DNA of 64,000 nucleotides, from positions 37,887,717-37,951,716 of the forward strand of contig NC_021677.1 of the NCBI RefSeq assembly GCF_000247815.1. Reading direction: 5' to 3'. Made by a program: the position numbers and the translations under genes. Shown one piece after another: positions 24,353-40,109 of this stretch (the stretch's first letter is position 1; each line of letters begins with the position of its first letter). This DNA comes from Ficedula albicollis. Taxonomy: Eukaryota; Chordata; Aves; Passeriformes; Muscicapidae. Under the pieces are notes generated by a model that did not search any database, had not been told where the DNA came from, and was given only the letters and a program-made list of their open reading frames with translations.

Positions 24353-26400
24353 TTGGCCTCCAGATACCTGGAAAGGTTAGTGTGGAAGACCACGTACCTA
24401 ATTCAGTTGCCGTGCAAGCCAGTAGTTGCAAACCCAAACATTTGTGCCCTCGCCCCTGAAGGATTGAGAGCATCTGCTTCCAGATGCACACAGGACCAGC
24501 AGGACTGGGGTGGGTCCAGAGATAATGATCCTGGCCCTAGCCATGCTGTGTGCCACATCTGTCACCCACTGCCTTGAAAAAAACAGGAATGTCTCTGCTG
24601 CTAGTGCAATGCCTATTACTCATGACATTTTAGTTTGGGCAAATTGCCTCCAAATATGTTCTCCCCCCACTATAGCTCTGTAATATTTGGCCTACCATTT
24701 TGATCACCAAAACATGCACACTCTCCTCAAAAAAGTATTCTTGAGCTTTTTGGTTTTCCTTTATTTTGTTTTGTTTCTATTTTTTTTCAACAAGGTACAG
24801 AGATTCACTAGAAATTTAACAACTGCAGCACCGGCACTGTATCTATACCATAAACAAAAGCAGAAACAACTAGAAAGCTTCCTGGACTTCTTAAAATGTT
24901 AATAAAAATAAGATGGTTCTAAATAGTTGTATAGTTGTCAAATACCTTGCTTAAAACTACTCTTTGTTGATGAACAGCATTATAGTTGAAGTTGCAGTTG
25001 TCCAGTGATTCATTCATGTCTCATTTTTACATGGTTTTATGACAGTTTCTATATATGTTTCTCCCTTCAGTGAGAGAAATAATTCAAGAGAGGAAGATAA
25101 AAGTGTGTATTTTGTTTACAAACATAAGTATGACAGACAGATAGTAGCCATGCACAAACTCTGTCTTAAGATTTGGCCACTTTCATCTGCAAAACCTCAC
25201 AGGCAAAGAAAGAAAACCTAATTTTGTTATAACATTTTCCAAAATAATTACTTCATCTGTTAGTGAATTTATTATATTAAATTGTCTGCTTATTTATCTC
25301 TATTAATCATTTATTAAAGGAGCAGTAGTAAAAATAAGAAGCAAAAGAACAATATGCAATTGTGATGTCTAATGAACAGACATCATATTGGAAAATAATT
25401 AGCTATTCAAAAATCATCATGTTAAACTTACTCTGTATAACAGACAAAAATATAAGCCATTTTAGCTGGCTCTGCTCCTGTTAAGACATATTTTATATAG
25501 ATATGATCCTAATTTTAATTCTTTCCCTCTGGATAAAAATGCTAGGTGTTATTGAGGTTAACATCACCCTTTGCATTTATTTTAATTTTCTTTGCTTTGT
25601 CAAAAAATAAAATTGAAATGTACTCACACTTGTAAGAGCTTTGGAAATCATGCAGCAAGATTTTTGGAGGCCTTTTCTCCTGTTAAGCTTCAACAACACA
25701 CATTTACCAATTCCCTTCTAGGAGTTCCTTTCAGGGGAGCAGCTGCTTTAATTTAACTCCTCTACTGTGATTTGTAGTTAACGAAGACTACAGCTGGGAT
25801 AAAAGGAGCTTGGTGACTGATTCTGCCTTTTGCTATAATTTGCTTGGTCTGAAGATAATAGTGGCAGCACTGGAAACGTTTGGTTTTTTTAAAAAACAGG
25901 AGTACTTCAGGTTTGCACTCTAAGAAACACATGACAGAGAGAAAGATAGAGGCTGTTGAGGAAAAAAACCGACAAAAGATGTCAGCTTTGAAAAAAGCAT
26001 TTTTTACCTAAATTTTTTCTGTTGGGCTCCTATCCAGATGTTTGACTAACCCAAGCAGCCAATCCAGCACTGCACTATCACCACTATCTACATGAGGCCC
26101 CACCACAACTTTCAGCTCTCCCCACTATTGCACAGGGAGCAGAAGGGAACGAGACCTGCAGACCCTCTGCACCCCTGGCACCTGCTGGGGTTGAAATGTG
26201 CCTGTCCAGAGAAGGGATCTGTCTGTGCATGTGCACAAGTCTCTGCATCACCCATTACTGCCTTTTGCTGCCTTGTGTCCCCAGTGGCTCTGGGGAGCCC
26301 TGTTCCTATGGGAGAGACATCTCTCAAGAATAATGTGTGCCTCACAACATAAATAGCAAAGAAGCACTTCAGCCTCATTTCCAGAAAAAAAGTTTCTTTT
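24353..26400. other. Intergenic DNA, nothing recognised
   Basis: About 2 kb of mostly AT-rich sequence up to the T-rich edge of the second poly-G run. No gene or repeat family was recognised. Confidence 0.65.
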
Positions 26401-26418
26401 TTTTTTTGTTTCTTTTTT

Positions 26419-31419
<5,001 letters not shown>

Positions 31420-31538
31420 GATCACAGAATGCTCTGAGTTGGAAGGGACCATTGAGCCAGCTCCTAAGTGAATGGCCCCTACAAGGATTGGGCCACAACC
31501 TCGGTGTGCTAGTGCCAACCAGTCAATCTCAGGGCCAC
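31420..31538 (-). mobile_element. TguSINE1-like SINE (tRNA-Ile head plus CR1-like tail), minus orientation
   Basis: Read on the minus strand, the element opens with GGCCCTGAGATTGACTGGTTGG, a diverged tRNA-Ile 5' part. It continues to a B-box-like GGTTGTGGCCCAATCC and the acceptor-stem remnant GGGGCCA. A CR1-type 3' tail ending GGAAGGGACC..ACTCAGAGCATTCTGTGATC (in its complement) follows. This tRNA-Ile/CR1 chimera is the design of the songbird SINE family TguSINE1. A few bases of the anticodon-arm region are deleted. It is a mobile element, not a functional tRNA. Confidence 0.75.
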
Positions 31539-32575
31539 AGGAAAAGCTCTTGGTGAGCCTCCTCCTGAGGCAGCAAGGCCCAAGCTGTGCAATGCCTAGG
31601 AAGCTGTGGCAGATGCTGCATTTTCCAGGCCTGGGCAGGACTCTCCAGTCTGTATTTCCTGAGAATGGGAGGCCACATGCTGACTCTAAATCTAAAGCCC
31701 TGTGTGGGTGCCAAAGGCACTGAGGAGCCTCTGCCTGCCCCAGGAAGCCCTTAAAGAAACCCATGATGGGGTTGCTGCTGCAGAAGCACGGGTCTGGATG
31801 ATGAAACAGATGATCTTCAGAGCTTTTATCTATTCCTCAACTCTCAGGAGACAGAGCATAAATATAATAGAACAAAAACATGGAAATCAGCAGTGGATAC
31901 AGCAAATTGAGGTATTGAGTTTTAAGATGGCAGGGGAGAAGACTCCTTTGTGCTGCTGCCCAGGGTGATGCTGGTCAGGCTGCTGCTGTGGGTGCTCTGG
32001 CCAGTGGGGATGGCAGAGGGACCCATCCCTTCAAAATGCCAAGGCAGTACGGGGAAGGCGTGCCACCTGCAGAGGCTGGGGACACCTCCGTGTCCTCCAA
32101 AATGGCCTCATCTACATCTTATGATTTGCTGACAAGGGGAATGAAAGGAAGCTGAGACTCCAACAATTTTCATGTGTTCCCTGAGCACAGGCACAGAGGC
32201 TAAGTAAACGAAATACACTAACAATAAAGGGAAAATGTTTTGCTTATGATATTGACATGTTTAAAGCAGCAAAAATAGTATAGGTTCCAATCTTACATAA
32301 AATTTTGATGAACTGCGAATTTTAAAAGCGAAAGAAAAGTTTACAAGAACTACTCATGGTATTTAACGTTGGTAATAAACACATCAACGCTCAAGTACTG
32401 ATATTCAAAGTGGCTGAATTTATGATCACATTAGTTAATTCTAGTTCTTTCAGATGTGTGAATTAATGACTCAGCTGAGAATTACTTAAAATATACCTGG
32501 AAAGCAACATGGGTTTGCAAAGGGGAGAAAACGTTTAATGGACGTAGCAAACACTGACCCTTGGACACATGCACA

Positions 32576-32769
32576 CTTTTTAACCAGAACATGAAGTTGT
32601 GAAGAGTGGGGAGGTTCCTGCCTTTAAAACCATATGTCCCCAAAGGTTCTTTTTAACCAGAACGTGAAGTTGTGAAGAGTGGGGAGGTTCCTGCCTCTTT
32701 TTAACCAGAACATGAAGTTGTGAAGAGTGGGGAGGTTCCTGCCTTTAAAACCATATGTCCCCAAAGGCT
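32576..32769. repeat. Triple local duplication: full, partial, full copies
   Basis: The unit CTTTTTAACCAGAACATGAA through CATATGTCCCCAAAGG starts at 32576, 32649 and 32697. The first and third copies are full (about 73 bp), and the middle one stops after about 48 bp at CCTGCCT. The middle copy has one A-to-G change. Confidence 0.93.
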
Positions 32770-33100
32770 GACTTTTGAGACCCACTGTATTTTTCTTCAT
32801 CATTTCCTTCCCTCCCCATATTATTTCCGTTAGTAGTGAATGATTGAAGATGACCCATAACACATTTCCTAGGAAACAGAGAACCCAACCAGCTTCATGG
32901 CTACTCTGGATAGGAGGGGAAGTTGTTTCCTACTACATCTTGAGTCTAGATACAAAGGGGCATCACACTCAGGATTGCATTTCTTGAATTTGAGACAGGA
33001 AAAAGAGGATGAGAGGAATGCACAGCTTTAGGTTGGGATAAAAAATAAGAGAGTAATTGTAATCTGCATGAACTATCTTACACATGAACTATCTTATCTC

Positions 33101-33190
33101 CTTCAAAAGGAGATACTGATGCCTCATTGCTGTGGAGCAAGCGGGTTCAAAAGGAGATACTGATGCCTCATTGCTGTGGAAAAAGTGGGT
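33101..33190. repeat. Local tandem duplication, period 44 bp
   Basis: TTCAAAAGGAGATACTGATG through GCTGTGGA..AGYGGG occurs twice, 44 bp apart. A shorter CATGAACTATCTTA duplication (period 16) lies immediately upstream at 33067-33096. Confidence 0.88.
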
Positions 33191-33714
33191 TCAGCTCTTT
33201 GCTGCCCAAGAAGATGAGAGAAGATGAGAAGATGAGATGCACAGAGCAGTGCCAGGCAGCAGGAACCTCCTGAGGTGTGTGCTCACCAAATCCAGCCTGC
33301 TGTGCAGTGCATGGCTGGGGTAACTGCAAGTGCATCCTGACAGAAATAAAAGGGCAGGGGAGAATAACTGCTTATGGCAGGGTTGGGCTGAACTTCACTC
33401 CTGGGGAAGGGCAGTCCTGGTCTAGTCCTACAACAATACGTGGTAGTGGTCTCTATAATCTTTACTGGAACAGGACAAACTCATACATCTTCCCTTCATG
33501 GGATGCCTTGACCCTTTAAGTTCCAAAATAACGCTTACATTGCCATGACAGAGAACACCGCATTTAGCCTAGTTAGTCCTTACTCATTGCTCCAAGAAAA
33601 AAAAAAATCACTTCTACTTACATCCCTCCTGGCAGACATTTCTTCAACCAAATCTCTCAGAAGGGCAACTCCAGAACATCTTCAGGCACTCCAGTGGCTC
33701 AGCATCCCAGCCAT

Positions 33715-33995
33715 AAGAAAGCTTTTCCCAACAAATGACTCGTAACTTCCTTGCTCCAATTTTATCCCATTATTTGTTTGTTATGCATCACAGGTATAGA
33801 CAACAAACTATTTCCTTATTCTTTGCAGTACATTTCTTGTATTTTAAGACCCTTATAATGCTTTTACCTGCTCTTTGTCTTCCCACTCTCCTTGTCCCTG
33901 AAAGAACAGTACCAGATCTTTTAACTTGTCCTCACAGGTTATAGTTTGTAGATCTCTGATCATACTTATTTTTTTCCAGTGGACTGATAGGGGAA
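33715..33995 (-). mobile_element. Ancient CR1/L3-like fragment, minus orientation
   Basis: Diverged blocks such as AAGACCCTTATAATGCTTTT, CTTTGTCTTCCCACTCTCCT and CACAGGTTATAGTTTGTAGATCTCTGATCAT appear in the order expected for the reverse complement of an old CR1/L3 3' region. It is recognised by pattern only; the edges and exact family are uncertain. Confidence 0.55.
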
Positions 33996-34308
33996 CATTT
34001 TTTTCCACCTTTCTTGAGGACAGAAGCCACAATATCCTAGTTCACATAAATTTCCTCTTGAATCAATGAAAAGATATTCATTCCCTCAGAAACGTAACAG
34101 CTTCAAAGGGTTCAACAGAAAGGTCACACTCCTCCTTCATCACATGGACATACTGTGTAGCCTAATACTGAAGATCTTCTCCTTTGGGACAAATGAAGCT
34201 AGTCTAACTCTCCTTGGGTAAGCCTGGTTTCTGACCTTTGGCATCCTGCATCCATAGCCTGACAGACAGGGATCAGAGAAGGGTAGAGGGGACAATTCCT
34301 CTCCCTCC

Positions 34309-34890
34309 TGTTTTTGTCTCAGTGCTGGCTTTGGCCGGGGTAGTTAATTTTCTTCACAGCAGCTGTTTTGGATGTGTGCTGAACACAGGGTTAATAACAC
34401 ACACATGCTTTTTTATCACTGAGCAATGCTTATACATAGTCCAGACCTTTTCTGCTTCTCGTACTGCCACAATGGCAACAGGGATGGGGTACGTGGGGGA
34501 CTGGGAGGAGACACAGCCAGGACAGGTGACCCCAGGTGACCAAAGGGATATTCCAGACCATATGACATCATGCTCAGTATATAAACTGGAGGGAAGAAGG
34601 AAGAAGAGGTGGGTATTTGGAGTGATGGTATCTGCCCTGACAAGTCATTATTAGACATGATAGGGCCCGGCTCTCCTGGAGATGGCTGAACACCTACCTG
34701 CCCATGGGTAATATTAATATTAATAATATTCTGCTTTGTTAGTGTCCACAGCTTTTGCTTTCCCTTTCCCCATGTTTATCTCAACCCACGAATTTCCAAG
34801 CTTTTCCCATTTGCTCTTCTCCACAGTCCAGCTGGTGGGGGGGATCGAGCAGCTGTGCGGTACTTTGTTGCTGCCTGGGGTTAAACCACA
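34309..34890 (+). mobile_element. Solo LTR of an avian ERVL-type retrovirus
   Basis: An LTR of about 582 bp opens TGTTTTTGTCTCAGTG and ends TTAAACCACA. It has promoter-like blocks CCAAAGGGATATTCCAGACC and ATATGACATCATGCTCAG, and a TATA box TATATAAA at 34578-34585. The block CTGGAGATGGCTGAACACCT and the 3' terminal CTGGGGTTAAACCACA are typical of a common bird ERVL LTR family. No internal viral region or second LTR is present, so it is read as a solo LTR left by recombination. The usual ATTAAA region before the R/U5 boundary seems to be missing, and no clear target-site duplication was seen. Confidence 0.82.
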
Positions 34891-35676
34891 GCATCCATGT
34901 GGGACTCAGCCCTGTCAAGACTTAGGCAGCTCTTGACAAACTAGCAGGAGATCTGTTGGTGTTCTGGAAACTCTGCTAAAATAAATGTAGATGACTGTGG
35001 TTGTAAGCAGGAGGTTGGGAAGCTCCGAATGCAGATCTTTGGCATGCAGTGTAGCACTTGGGTACCCACATGGTTAAATAAACTTTAACAGTTATTACAG
35101 TTTAAGAAGCTGAGCTGCTTAACTGGTGGTGGCTCAGGCTCCTCCATCTCCTTGGTCCTGGGAGAGACCCAAGCACTGCACTCATACAATTGCACCCAGA
35201 CCACAGCACTGGCTTGGGTCCATCATGTCCATTCATGCAGGGCAGGGAGTTAAAAATAAAGTAATCAACCTTTCCCAAATCAAGGAAAGATAGTGCAGCT
35301 GAGAATGAAGAGAGCGGAAGCTAAATAAAAGCAAAATAAAACATTTGAAAAAAGGAAAATCAAAACAACTTTCTGTATTGACACTTTTTTTAAACTAAAG
35401 ACATAATTATCCTGTAACAAGCCTTGGCTACAGAGAAAAACATTTTGTTGGGAACTAATTAAAGAATTAGCCAGTGCTTAGCTTCTCATAGATAAAGAAG
35501 CCTAAGCTTTGAAACAGAAGTGTTTGCAGTATGCTTTTGAAAACTCTCTGAAGACAGCTGAGCTTTAGTCTGCTAAGACTCTTCCTTTGACAATTAAATG
35601 TCTGTTCAGATGTCTTTTATTTTTTCTTCCTTGATTTTTTTTTTTTTTTTTCTTATAAAACACGTGGCTGGTACCT

Positions 35677-36300
35677 CTTAACAGCAGGCATTTTCTCCCT
35701 TGCTCAGAGCACGGTGTAGTGTGCTACCCTGTCTCCCAGTCATGAACACAGGCCATCCACTGAACCACTGTGTAGATGGGACAGGTATCAAAGCTGGCAT
35801 GAAATAGTGTTTAGTAAATTAAAAGCAACCTGCTGGCACTGCATGCCACATCAACCCCCCAGGATTGCATTCTAACCAGACCTTTCCCAGGCACAAGGTG
35901 GATCAGCAGTGTGTCCTTGGCAGACAACCTCTGGGTGCTGCACAGGGATACCAAGCCCCTTTTAGGAAGCTAACCAACTTCTTGGTTCCTTAACAGCAGG
36001 CATTTTCTCCCTTGCTTAGAGCACGGTGTAGTGTGCTACCCTGTCTCCCAGTCATGAACACAGGCCATCCACTGGACCACTGTGTAGATGGGACAGGTAT
36101 CAAAGCTGGCATGAAATAGTGTTTAGTAAATTAAAAGCAACCTGCTGGCACTGCATGCCACATCAACCCCCCAGGATTGCATTCTAACCAGACCTTTCCC
36201 AGGCACAAGGTGGATCAGCAGTGTGTCCTTGGCAGACAACCTCTGGGTGCTGCACAGGGATACCAAGCCCCTTTTAGGAAGCTAACCAACTTCTTGGTTC
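35677..36300. repeat. Local tandem duplication, period 312 bp, two copies
   Basis: Copy 1 is 35677-35988 and copy 2 is 35989-36300. The copies start with CTTAACAGCAGGCATTTTCT and end CTTCTTGGTTC. I see only a couple of transitions between them, for example TTGCTCAGAG versus TTGCTTAGAG and CACTGAACC versus CACTGGACC. This allele-like divergence is compatible with two haplotypes placed in series or with a very recent duplication. Confidence 0.95.
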
Positions 36301-36725
36301 AGCAAAAGGCTACAATGACAGTAACCACTGTCTCTCATCCACTTTAACAACTCAACATCCTCTGCCTGGGAAGGGATAACCCATCCTGAAGAGCAGGAGT
36401 GACCAGACTCTGCATGGGCTCCATGGTGTGAGCTCAGAGCTGGGCACTCTGCCTGGGGTAGCTTTGGCCTGGCTTCAGAAGCGACTTCTCTGCTCTGCTC
36501 CCTCTACCCAGCACTCTGATGGGAGCTGTGAACCCATGTAACCACAAGTGACTTTTCAGGGCTCTACTAGTTTGGACTACAGGGTCTTTCTTTCCATGCT
36601 CCTCACCAGCCCCACACACAGCAGGCTTTTAAGAGCCAGTTACACTCGACTCGCCTCCCATCAAAATCATGTCCAGGGTGTTGGCCAGGGATGTTGATCA
36701 GGGATCACAAACTTCCTCCTCTCTA

Positions 36726-36873
36726 GCAGAAAGGCTCTGGCTGCCCAGCAAAGGAGTACTGGACGTGCTGGCATTGACTCTGTTTGCCATGCAAGAACTG
36801 CAGAAAGGCTGTGGCTGCCCAGCAAAGGAGTACTGGACGTGCTGGCATTGACTCTGTTTGCCATGCAAGAACT
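36726..36873. repeat. Local tandem duplication, period 74 bp, two copies
   Basis: GCAGAAAGGCTSTGGCTGCC through TTTGCCATGCAAGAACT occurs at 36726 and 36800 with essentially one C/G difference. It creates paired shadow open frames on both strands. Confidence 0.93.
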
Positions 36874-39315
36874 GCTGTTGACTGCAGTTGACCCAGTGTG
36901 GTTTATTTAGCATCTCCAGCTTTGTTTAAAATAAGCACACATGCAGATGAAATTATCCCTGCTTTCCACAAGACAGATAAACTCAATCTATGCCTTGTGG
37001 AAGAGGATGGGAGTTTTATCCAACTCTCTGAAGTACAAGTACTCCACAGAGACAACATTATGTGGGAAAGGGGAATCAATTTTTACTAACCTCTCTTCCA
37101 CTGTCATGCTCCTTTGCAATTTTCAGTGCAACCTCTGATATCAGATGCATTCTCAAGAGTCATGAGAATTGTCAGTGCAAATATATTTAGCCATATCCCT
37201 TTGGGTAGGTGGGGGAGGAAAGAAACCCCTAAATAGCTGTAAGATAACAATTACTGCAAACATATTTGCTTAGAGAAAGTTTAGTCAGAGTTCAAAGTCC
37301 TTGGCAGCTGGATGGCCAACGGCCAGCTTCTTCTCAAGCTGTCCCCACAAACCTTTACTCTTTGAGAAGCATGCTCAAAAGAGAAACCCCTCTGCTTTCC
37401 ATAGGTCTTCTCCCTATGCTCTAAAAACTCCTCAGTCTAAAAGAATTTCTTAAATAAATGGCAAGTTATTTAGACATCTCTTCCCTCACCCACAAAAAAA
37501 AACCCACAAGTCAAATCCAAGCCCTCCACGATAGATACCATGTTTTAAATAGGCAAAGGGAAATTCTCACTATTTGTAAGATTGCAAAGGAATCAGAAAG
37601 TTCATAGCTCTACCAAATGAGTGAAAATGCCCTGGCTTTCATTCAACTGTACTGTTAGTGGGAGTGAGGAGAAGTCTCCCACACAGCCACAGGAGAAAAC
37701 TGTGGGATTCAGACTGGAAAAGTAGCAGGGGGAGGATGTGAACACTGTTAAAAATAAAACTTATCAGACAACAATTGAATCGTGAGAATGTTATCTGGTT
37801 CAACAGGAGCGTGAAAACAAATAGGCATTTCAAGAAGAGGGTCACTAGCAAGGTAAATAACTTCAAAATAGCAGGAAGTGACCAATGAAATGTGCCAAGC
37901 CGAGGGCAACAAAAAAAGGTCTCTCCAACAGCAGAAGACAGTCGTGGAGACAGAGTCCAGTGTCACCCTGCATGCAGCTGCATGGCACTGCACCCACCCC
38001 TTGCATCCCTGCCCACAGTGAGGCACAAGACTGAAGAGACTTGCACAGGACAGTGTTTGACATGACCCAGTGTTTATTGACTCCTGCAATTTTTTTTTTT
38101 AATAGTAACAGGAACACAAAATGTGATGTGTGGTAAAATACTACTAGGGGGTTTCTATATGAATCCAATGCAAAGTGCCAGCATTGTTGACCAGCATACA
38201 ACCTGACAAGAGAAGATGTAGTCATAACTCACTCTCAGATATCTGCTGGGAGTACATCACAGTCCAAGTAGAACTAGTCATTTGCCTGCAAATAGACACA
38301 TTTTCTTCTAGATGCAAGTGGTGTTAGAGCCAGCTATTTTGCAACAACAAGAAATACATAAAATATATTCCAACATTTTAAAAAAACACACAGGACTAAA
38401 ACTGTTTAAAAATAGAAAGGAAAAAAAAGAGTGGAACTTTTTAGACACTATTTTGTAGAAGTCATTCTTCATAGAACCAGAAGTAATCTAGAGAAAAAGA
38501 TTTATTAAGAGACTATTTTTCTCAAAAGGCCAGTGGTCACAGGTTTAAGAATAAAAACAGTCTCTTGATTTTCAGCCCTGTCTCCTGGCCTTTTTTCCTC
38601 CCTGCACAACAGAAGCCTCCTGTTGAAAATTGCAGCTTAGTGGCTCTGCATGTTTTTCCCACACAATTGAAAAGGCAACCATGTTTTTTAAAGAGCCATC
38701 AAAAACTTGCATGACATGCCATGCACGTGCAGCATGAAACATCTTCACAGATATGAACAATGAAGGCACATTACCTAAAGATTAAAAATAAAACAAACCC
38801 AGAATTTTTGGAGGATTCAAAGTTAGATGCCTTTGAGAAAGCATTCATTTTCACAATTGGCTGACAAGTTCTGTCTAGACATCTGATTCAAATAGCTTGC
38901 TATGAAGACAAGACACAAGGAGAAAACCTCTTTGAAATACCCTCCCCACTGCAGAAACCTGCTTCCCTCACACAGACAATTTCATTCTTACAGAGCAGTT
39001 TGCAACAATTCTAGAGACATTTTCTAGAGAAATCTATGTAGGAAACATCACACCTGTGTATTCCTACGTGACCAACATCCCTTACACCCCTCCCCAATAA
39101 ACTACAGCTTCTTCAAGGAGATCATCCCACTGGAAACACAGTGGAGATCTGAAACAGAGGACCGAGGAACTGGTTTCAAGTCCTCAAGCCCTCAATTTTT
39201 TTTGCACTTGATTATGAGTGTTAATAAAGACAACACTCTGCCACAGAATAATTGCTCTGTCATCTTTATATTTAATATAGATGAGGAAGATATTTGCAAA
39301 AAAGAAAATACGTAC

Positions 39316-39321
39316 TTTATT
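39316..39321 (-). promoter_or_regulatory. EGLN3: Candidate EGLN3 polyadenylation signal AATAAA
   Basis: The plus strand TTTATT reads AATAAA on the minus strand, about 2.65 kb past the EGLN3 stop. It is one of several candidate hexamers and was chosen for a plausible UTR length. Confidence 0.3.
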
Positions 39322-39767
39322 TACAATAAATGCAACTATACTGTTCCGTGTTCCATTCACCACACATTGCTGACCACTGCAGAAACCTGGTAGCAGCAAC
39401 AGTGGTAACTGAAGTACCTTCCTTTTTCAGCCCTTACACAAAGCTTTTCCCCTTCTACCACACTGTTTTTCCACTGTTCCAGGCTCCAGTAAAATGTGTA
39501 CTAGGAATGCTTTCTAGTTCATTTTTAAGGTAGCAGTTTCTAGAGGCAAAGTAATATTTGCTCTGCTCTGTTTTATCTGGTTTCCCTCTTTTTAAAATCA
39601 TGTAGGAGTTTCAAATTTATGTGCCATTATCAACTTTGCATAGTAATACAACAGGCTGTATTCCATCACCCTCTCTAAATAGTAATGCTGTCTTTTCCAA
39701 CACCTCTCACATTTCAAAGGGTTACCTCTCACTCTCAAGGAAGAGTCCAAAATCTTCACCTCCCACA

Positions 39768-40109
39768 TGAACACTTCAGCATGAGAATTTCAAGTTATCA
39801 CTAAGTTTCCTTCAAATCTCTGGGGTTACTTAGAAGCAACTGTAGTAGAATAATGTTTTTCCGAACATTAAAAGACATTTATCACGTTCTTTGTCTTTTT
39901 CTAGTCTTGAACTGTGAACATTTCAGCATAAGAATTTCAAGTTATCACTAAGTTTCCTTCAAATGAACACTTCAGCATGAGAATTTCAAGTTATCACTAA
40001 GTTTCCTTCAAATCTCTGGGGTTACTTAGAAGCAACTGTAGTAGAATAATGTTTTTCCGAACATTAAAAGACATTTATCACGTTCTTTGTCTTTTTCTAG
40101 TCTTGAACT
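39768..40109. repeat. Triple local duplication: full, partial, full copies
   Basis: The unit TGAACACTTCAGCATGAGAA through TTTTTCTAGTCTTGAACT starts at 39768, 39914 and 39964. The first and third copies are full (about 146 bp). The middle copy is cut after about 50 bp (ends TTTCCTTCAAA) and has two small substitutions (CATTTCAGCATAAG). The layout parallels the triples at 32.6 and 54.5 kb. Confidence 0.95.

Larger units (their letters stand above)
31539..33714. other. Intergenic DNA with two local duplications
   Basis: About 2.2 kb without recognisable genes or interspersed repeats. It includes the full-partial-full repeat at 32576-32769 and the 44-bp repeat at 33101-33190. Confidence 0.65.
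34891..39315. other. Intergenic DNA between the LTR and the inferred EGLN3 3' end
   Basis: About 4.4 kb with a T-rich tract near 35634-35652 and two large or striking duplications (312-bp and 74-bp units). An alternative minus-strand AATAAA at 38073-38078 could extend the EGLN3 3' UTR into this stretch. No other gene was recognised. Confidence 0.6.

Noticed and set aside
31420..31538. tRNA-Ile gene
   Set aside because: The tRNA-like part is diverged, lacks part of the anticodon arm and is fused to a CR1 tail, so it is a SINE.
34238..34654. 138-codon open frame
   Set aside because: It falls mostly inside the solo LTR and shows no viral or cellular protein similarity.
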